Below, piece after piece: positions 1 through 5,095 of a stretch of 5,095 nucleotides of DNA. The DNA lies in contig CAMZCV010000105.1 of the NCBI GenBank assembly GCA_947305035.1, positions 1-5,095 on the forward strand. Reading direction: 5' to 3'. The translations under genes and the position numbers were made by a program. This stretch comes from an uncultured Coriobacteriales bacterium (GTDB taxonomy: Bacteria > Actinomycetota > Coriobacteriia > Coriobacteriales > Atopobiaceae). Each line of letters starts with the position of its first letter. Position 1 is the stretch's first letter. The notes under the pieces were generated by a model. The model did no database searches, was not told the DNA's origin, and saw only the letters and a list, made by a program, of their open reading frames with translations.

Positions 1-761
1 TCGGTCTTGGAGGGGCCGATGATGGTGATGAGGTCGTCGGGATCCATGATGCCGAGGGAGCGCAGGTGGGTGTACTCGCGGCCCTCGAAGATCTGGCGTG
101 CGTACAGCTCGTCGGCGATGACCTTGACGCCGTACTTGGCTGCCAGCTCGCCGATGGCGGTGACCTCCTCGCGGCTATAGATGCAGCCTGCGGGGTTGTT
201 GGGGTTGGAGAAGATGAAGAGCTTCACGCCGCTGGCGAAGGCACGCTCCAGCTCGTCGAGGTCGAGGCCTGCGCGGCCGGTGCCCTCGGCGCCGAAGTAA
301 TCCAGATGGATGGGGACCAGCTCGCCGCCGAAGAAGACGATGAGCTTGCGGTTGGCGAAGTAGTCGGGCTCGATGAGCGCAACCTTGTCGCCCGGCATGA
401 TGTTGACGCCCATGGCGAGGAAGAGCGCACCCTGGGTGCCCGGGGTCACGATGAGCTCGGAGTCGGCAGCCACCGGCGCTCCGGAGAACTCGCCCAGCTT
501 CTCGGCCAAGTACTCGCGCAGGAACGCGCGGCCGCGGTACTCGGTGTATGCCTGCGGCGCGCCCTCGACGAAGCCCTGGTCGAAGAGCTCGATAGAGCCG
601 GGGATGGGCGGGTGCGCATCCACGTCTCCGTGGCTGAAGTCGACGCGGGGACCCTCGAGCGCCTCTCCGATCAGACCCTGCACGGCGCTGCTTGCACGAA
701 CCTCCTGGCCGGGCGCGTTGTCGGTGGCCATGAGCTTGAACTTCTCCTCGATGGTGAGCAT
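1..761 (-). CDS. PLP-dependent class I/II aminotransferase, C-terminus cut off by the window edge
   Basis: Fold-type I pyridoxal-phosphate enzyme expected to transfer an amino group between an amino acid and a 2-oxo acid in the cytoplasm. The ATG at 761-759 follows an AGGAG (769-773) with a 7-base spacer, so the start is well supported. The window holds 253 codons. Visible family landmarks are Tyr72 and Gly77 ahead of an LRE segment; TPGTQGAL at 106-113 (cofactor phosphate region); SNPNNPAG at 185-192, where Asn189 matches the conserved PLP-contacting Asn; ADELY at 216-220, with Asp217 as the pyridine-nitrogen partner and Tyr220; and GPSKT at 249-253, with Lys252 as the expected Schiff-base lysine. 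Roughly the last third (about 130-150 residues, judged from family length) is missing, including the substrate carboxylate-binding Arg. The usual NPTG reads NPAG. It is the last visible gene of the run, set off from the DUF885 gene by a 70-base gap with a hairpin. Family call is secure; substrate cannot be read from this part. Confidence 0.93.
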   Translation of the reverse strand, partial: MLTIEEKFKLMATDNAPGQEVRASSAVQGLIGEALEGPRVDFSHGDVDAHPPIPGSIELFDQGFVEGAPQAYTEYRGRAFLREYLAEKLGEFSGAPVAADSELIVTPGTQGALFLAMGVNIMPGDKVALIEPDYFANRKLIVFFGGELVPIHLDYFGAEGTGRAGLDLDELERAFASGVKLFIFSNPNNPAGCIYSREEVTAIGELAAKYGVKVIADELYARQIFEGREYTHLRSLGIMDPDDLITIIGPSKT

Positions 762-781
762 GGTGATTCTCCTGATGATTG

Positions 782-810
782 GGGGACGAAGGAAGGATTC
801 CTTCGTCCCC
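782..810 (-). other. Perfect 13-bp intercistronic inverted repeat (RNA hairpin)
   Basis: The arms 782-794 and 798-810 are exact reverse complements (GGGGACGAAGGAA against TTCCTTCGTCCCC) around a 3-base loop. The element starts 21 bases past the TAA of the DUF885 gene (832-834) and ends 8 bases before the AGGAG of the aminotransferase. In the minus-strand transcript it would form a very stable stem. Neither strand has a T-run after it, so it does not look like a standard intrinsic terminator. More likely roles are a 3'-end stabiliser for the upstream message, an RNA processing site, or a partial terminator that lowers aminotransferase expression. The dyad is read directly; its function is inference. 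Confidence 0.75.
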
Positions 811-831
811 TCTGGCGGTCGGGTTTAGGGG

Positions 832-2022
832 TTAGATGAACATCTGGAGCGATGCGGGCGTGTGTACCCTGCTGTAGATGTACTCGTAGAAGCGCGGGTA
901 ATCGGCGGGGTCGAGGCGGGACATGACGTTCTGGAACGCCTGATCGCCGCGCCAGTACGACCAGATGAGGGCCGAGCGCGTGGGATCCTGGATGAACTGC
1001 ATGCGGCTCTTGATGGCAGCCTCGCCGCCGAGCAGCGGCCACTCGCGCATGGCGGCCTCGACCTGCTCGGGTGCCCAGCCGAGCTCGAGCAGCTGGTAGC
1101 TGGAGAGGGTGCCGCAAGCGCTCTTGATGTCGGAGAAGATCTCGGAGATGCGGTCGTTGATGTCGATCCAGCCGAGGAAGTGGCCGCCCATGTCGGCGAG
1201 GCCCTCGAAGCAGCTGGAGGAGGCGTGGTTGGTGACGGAGAGCAGGCCGTCGGCTGCGGAGATGCCCTGCTTCCAGAGCTCACGGCGCAGATGGAACTGC
1301 ATGTAGTGGCCGGGGTAGATCTCATGGCACACGAGCATCTTGAGCGAGGGGCGCGTGTAGGTGGGAGCGATGTTGACGAGGACCTGGAGCTTCATGACCT
1401 CGGAGCGCGCGGAGAAAGCGCCACCGTCGCACACGGCAACCTTGTAGGGCTCCTCGGGCAGGGGGAGGAACGTTCCGCAGATTTCGCGAGCCTGGTTCAT
1501 GAGCTCGGTCATCGTGGACTGGACCTCTTCCTTGGGCACGATGTTCTCGGCCTGCCAGCGCGCCGCGCGCTCCTTGAAGCTGCCGCGATAGCCGAGCAGG
1601 TCGAAGTAGGTGTCGAGCTTCTTCATCTGGTTGGCCAGGTACTGCTCGCTCATGGGGGCGCCGTCGGAGAGCAGGAACATCGAGACCTGGTCGGTGAGCT
1701 TGGGGAGCTGGCCCTGGCGCCAAGCGCAGAAGGCGTCGAGGGAGATGCAGGCCTGCATGTAGTACATGCGGCGGTCGGGCTCGGGGAGGGAGAGCGCCTT
1801 GGCGGCGAGCTCCTGCAAGGCCGCACGGGCCTCGTCCCAGTCGGCGTACTCGGCGGAGCTGTTCCAGCCGAGGTTGATGCACGCGACGCCGTCGTAATCG
1901 TCGTCATCGGGATCGGCGAAGAGCTTGCGGTCGAGGGCGTCGACGCCGCAGATGGCGTCGGCGAAGAGCTCGCCGAAGGCAAGGGTCTTGTCGCTCAGGG
2001 GAATAAGGGTGTCACCGAACAT
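832..2022 (-). CDS. DUF885-type putative zinc metallopeptidase, compact form
   Basis: A 396-residue protein with no signal peptide or membrane segment, so probably cytoplasmic. The key motif is HEIYPGH at 233-239, followed by Gln242. This is the HExxPGHxxQ signature of DUF885 proteins, which are predicted gluzincin-like metallopeptidases; His233 and His239 would bind zinc and Glu234 would act as general base. The segment starting at Glu273 (FEGLADMGGHF) sits where the family normally has EGWALY, so Glu273 is the likely third ligand, but the Trp and the following Tyr are replaced. An acidic run, DPDDDDYD, lies at 37-44. DUF885 proteins are commonly about 550-600 residues; this one is far shorter on both sides of the motif, yet there is no room for a longer reading frame. 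The start ATG (2022-2020) has GGAG at 2028-2031 with a 5-base spacer. It lies 42 bases after the M24 gene, implying cotranscription. Family assignment is fairly firm; peptidase activity is inferred and the substrate unknown. Confidence 0.85.
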   Translation of the reverse strand: MFGDTLIPLSDKTLAFGELFADAICGVDALDRKLFADPDDDDYDGVACINLGWNSSAEYADWDEARAALQELAAKALSLPEPDRRMYYMQACISLDAFCAWRQGQLPKLTDQVSMFLLSDGAPMSEQYLANQMKKLDTYFDLLGYRGSFKERAARWQAENIVPKEEVQSTMTELMNQAREICGTFLPLPEEPYKVAVCDGGAFSARSEVMKLQVLVNIAPTYTRPSLKMLVCHEIYPGHYMQFHLRRELWKQGISAADGLLSVTNHASSSCFEGLADMGGHFLGWIDINDRISEIFSDIKSACGTLSSYQLLELGWAPEQVEAAMREWPLLGGEAAIKSRMQFIQDPTRSALIWSYWRGDQAFQNVMSRLDPADYPRFYEYIYSRVHTPASLQMFI

Positions 2023-2064
2023 GGCTGCTCCAATCTATGCCGCTGATCGTTGTGATGCCTATGG

Positions 2065-3246
2065 TTATGCGCTGGGCAGCGTCCAAAGCTCACGCTGCGG
2101 GATGTACAGGTACTCGCCGCCGTCAGGGGTGAGGCGGATCATCTCCTCGATGCCGATGACGCCGCGCGGGGTGTTGCAGAACACCTCGAGGGTGAAGACG
2201 TTGCCAACCTCGAGCTTGACCTCGGGAAGCTTGCCGATGACCTTGGAGTCGCCTGCAAGCTGGAAGCAGCCGTCGTGAAGCGCCCTGCCCACGGCGTGGC
2301 CGCCGCCGGAGGCGTTGAAGCCTACGAGCTTCTCGTTGAAGATCTTGTTGACGTAGCGGCCCTCGTCGCCCGGGCGCATGGTGCGGCGGGTGTAGTCGAT
2401 GGCCTCGATGGTGGCGTTGAACGCTGCCTGGACCTCTTCGGGGATGGTCGTCTCGCCGGGTTCGAACACGTACCAGCTGCGCTGGAAGTCGGTGGCGTAG
2501 CCCGAGGGATGCTTGGCGCCGAAGGAAAGGTGGAACACGTCGCCGGGCTGCACCGAGTTGGTTGCAGAGGGGTGCACGAGGCCCTGGTTGGCGCGGATGC
2601 CCGCATGCACGAGCGGGCAGGCGTCGTTCTCCCAGGAGCTGGTGAGGCTGTGGTCGCGCATGAACTGCTGGCAGTACTCCCACACCCATTCCTCGGTGGT
2701 TCCGGGGCGCACGCGATCCGTGAGCTCGGCGCACACCTGGTTGAGGAGCTTCAGGACCTCTGTCTGGAGTGCGATCTCCTCCTCGGTCTTGCGCCCGCGG
2801 ATGGAGCGGATGGCGCGGCCGTAGGAGATGCGGTCCTTGTAGGGGGTTCCGTCGAGCGCTGCAAGGAGGCGCAGGTAGAGGCCGGCGGTGAGGCCGTCGG
2901 TGAGCGCGTCGTGCAGGTCGACATCGATGTCGATTACATTGGGGTCGATCTCTGCGATGGTGGCTCCGAGCATCTCGTCGAAGTCGTCTGCGTAGCCCAC
3001 GACCTCATCGAAGCAGCCGGTCTCCTGAACGCCCTCGACGTCCTTCCTGCGCACCAGCGCACGGCGACGTCCGTCGCGGGTGAAGAAGAACGCCGAGACG
3101 CCCATGATGTTGGAGGGGAACACCAGGCGGAGGCCCGGGTCGCACACGTCGACCGTCTCGCGCCCCATAACGAGCCACAGGTCGATATCGAGCTCGTTCA
3201 GGACCTCGACGACCTGCGCATATTTGCCGGAATACAGTGCGTCCAT
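2065..3246 (-). CDS. M24-family metallopeptidase-like protein (aminopeptidase P/prolidase/creatinase fold) with an altered metal site
   Basis: A 393-residue, signal-less protein of usual two-domain length: a creatinase/prolidase-type N-terminal domain (about 5-145) and a pita-bread M24 domain (about 155-385). M24 peptidases such as Xaa-Pro aminopeptidase and prolidase cut next to proline with a two-metal centre held by Asp, Asp, His, Glu, Glu. Here the second Asp (Asp253 in GYATDFQR), His317 (GGGHAVGRALH), Glu354 (FTLEVF) and Glu367 (IGIEEMIRLT) are in place, as are the conserved His225 (GLVHP) and His324. The first Asp is not: the expected (I/L)DFGA reads LSFGA, giving Ser241. The protein may therefore bind one metal, or work like the metal-free members creatinase and ectoine hydrolase. 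The ATG at 3246-3244 lies 3 bases after the ATPase stop, with AAGGAGG at 3255-3261, so translation is probably coupled. Family call is secure; Xaa-Pro specificity is not. Confidence 0.92.
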   Translation of the reverse strand: MDALYSGKYAQVVEVLNELDIDLWLVMGRETVDVCDPGLRLVFPSNIMGVSAFFFTRDGRRRALVRRKDVEGVQETGCFDEVVGYADDFDEMLGATIAEIDPNVIDIDVDLHDALTDGLTAGLYLRLLAALDGTPYKDRISYGRAIRSIRGRKTEEEIALQTEVLKLLNQVCAELTDRVRPGTTEEWVWEYCQQFMRDHSLTSSWENDACPLVHAGIRANQGLVHPSATNSVQPGDVFHLSFGAKHPSGYATDFQRSWYVFEPGETTIPEEVQAAFNATIEAIDYTRRTMRPGDEGRYVNKIFNEKLVGFNASGGGHAVGRALHDGCFQLAGDSKVIGKLPEVKLEVGNVFTLEVFCNTPRGVIGIEEMIRLTPDGGEYLYIPQRELWTLPSA

Positions 3247-3249
3247 GGC

Positions 3250-4237
<988 letters not shown>

Positions 4238-4245
<8 letters not shown>

Positions 4246-5095
4246 GATCCGCCTCCTCTTCAAGCCAAGCCCTTACCGCATCGAGGTTGAAGCAGCTGAC
4301 CGTATGGCCCTCCTCGACCTCTTCCGGACGGGGGCGCTCCGCCAGGCAGCGCTCCGTGCAGAACCTGCAGCGCGGAGCGAACTTGCAGCCCTTCGGCATG
4401 TCGTACATTCCGGGAACCGTGCCCTCGATGGTGGCGAGCTCCTCATCGGAAGAGCTGTCCAGGCGCGGAATCGATTCGAGCAGTCCGAGGGTGTAGGGGT
4501 GCAGCGGGTTCTTGAAGACCGTGCGCACGTCGGAGCTCTCGACGGCGTCGCCCGCATACATGACGATGACGCGCTCGGCCATCTGCGCCACGACGCCCAT
4601 GTCGTGGGTGATCAGGATGAGCGCCATGCCCAGGCGCGCCTTGAGGTCGCGCAGGAGCTGCATGATCTGCGCCTGGATGGTCACGTCGAGGGCGGTGGTG
4701 GGCTCGTCGGCGATGAGCAGGTCGGGGTTGCACGCCAGCGCCATCGAGATCATGACACGCTGACGAAGGCCGCCCGACAGCTGGTGGGGGTAGTCGTTGA
4801 AGCGCTTCTCCGGAAGGGGGATGCCAACCATGCGGAGCAGCTCGATGGAGCGCTCCTTGGCCTGGGCACGCGACATCCCCTGATGCAGCATTAGAGCTTC
4901 GGAGATCTGATATCCGCAGGTGAAGACCGGGTTGAGCGACGTCTTGGGCTCCTGGAAGATCATGGCGATCCGGTCACCGCGGATGTTGCGCATCTGATCC
5001 TTGGTGAGCTTGAGGAGGTCTTGGCCTTCGAAATCGATGGATCCCGAAACCTCTGCGGGCGGGATGTTGAGCAGGCCCATGATGGCGAGCGAGGT
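4238..5095 (-). CDS. Oligopeptide/dipeptide ABC transporter ATP-binding protein, OppD/DppD type, N-terminus outside the window
   Basis: ATPase subunit of a peptide-type ABC importer. The frame is open to the right edge and starts in the window with TSLAIMGLL, the stretch that directly follows Walker A in OppD/DppD proteins; the ATG at 5080 is therefore an internal Met. About 45 residues, including Walker A, should lie beyond the edge. Counting the first visible codon as 1, 285 residues are present: Q-loop [12 protein letters not shown] at 45-56 (Gln48); signature LSGGLRQR at 106-113; Walker [13 protein letters not shown] at 126-137 (Glu131); H-loop His164 in [15 protein letters not shown] at 196-202; and the C-terminal cysteine motif Cys237, 243, 250 and 268, with an extra Cys246. 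The LSGGLRQR and DEPTTALD forms are characteristic of the D-type subunit. Its TGA at 4240-4238 lies within the next gene. Permeases and a solute-binding protein would be expected further right, but none is visible. Confidence 0.94.
4252..4257 (-). promoter_or_regulatory. Ribosome binding site deciding the GTG start of the OppF/DppF-type gene
   Basis: AGGAGG on the minus strand, 6 bases before the GTG at 4245-4243 and within the coding end of the upstream ATPase. The competing TTG at 4263 lies upstream of this motif and would leave it inside the gene. The site therefore favours the GTG start and an 8-base GTGGCTGA overlap between the two ATPase genes. Confidence 0.8.

Noticed and set aside
782..810. 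Hairpin as a classical rho-independent terminator
   Set aside because: No T-run follows the stem on either strand, and the next gene with its own ribosome binding site begins almost at once in the same direction.
66..839. Plus-strand open frame of 257 codons antisense to the aminotransferase
   Set aside because: The opposite strand carries clear aminotransferase motifs in order; this frame has none and reads through the intercistronic hairpin.
862..2046. Plus-strand open frame of 394 codons antisense to the DUF885 gene
   Set aside because: It is a shadow of the real gene, with low-complexity Glu/Leu/Val/Gly/Ala composition and no recognisable domain.
2023..2064. Possible promoter or small gene in the gap between the M24 and DUF885 genes
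   Set aside because: Only 42 bases; beyond the GGAG at 2028-2031 I see no convincing -35/-10 pair, dyad or reading frame.
4246..4263. TTG at 4263 as the start of the OppF/DppF-type ATPase
   Set aside because: The added residues are highly basic and not family-like. The AGGAGG at 4252-4257 lies downstream of this codon and is ideally spaced for the GTG at 4245.
5078..5080. ATG at 5080 as the start of the OppD/DppD-type ATPase
   Set aside because: The frame continues to the edge and encodes TSLAI directly before this Met, the normal sequence after Walker A, so the Met is internal.

Overview
The window is clearly GC-rich. Every convincing gene lies on the minus strand, in one tightly packed polycistron read from right to left. 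Strong purine-rich ribosome binding sites, a GTG start, and codons rich in third-position G/C suggest a GC-rich bacterium. My guess is an anaerobic, peptide-fermenting actinomycete of the Coriobacteriia type (Collinsella/Olsenella-like). This is inference from composition and gene content only; no marker gene is present.

Layout in transcription order: (1) 5095-4238, an OppD/DppD-type ABC transporter ATPase whose N-terminus, including Walker A, lies beyond the right edge. (2) 4245-3250, an OppF/DppF-type partner ATPase that begins at GTG inside the last codons of the first. (3) 3246-2065, an M24-family protein (aminopeptidase P/prolidase/creatinase fold), separated from the ATPase by only 3 bases. 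(4) 2022-832, a compact DUF885-type putative zinc metallopeptidase. (5) 761 to the left edge, a class I/II PLP-dependent aminotransferase, cut two bases after the codon following its catalytic lysine. The only notable non-coding element is a perfect 13-bp inverted repeat at 782-810, between genes 4 and 5. No tRNA, rRNA, CRISPR array, insertion sequence or other repeat was found, and no gap exceeds 300 bases.

The content suggests an import-and-catabolism operon. The ATPase pair would power uptake of a peptide or peptide-like compound, with permeases and a binding protein probably encoded upstream to the right. The two signal-less hydrolases would cleave it in the cytoplasm, and the aminotransferase would deaminate the released amino acid. 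Two details make it less ordinary than a generic dipeptide operon: the M24 protein has Ser where the first metal-binding Asp should be, and the DUF885 protein is much shorter than usual for its family. Together they suggest a specialised, possibly non-standard substrate; that remains a hypothesis.
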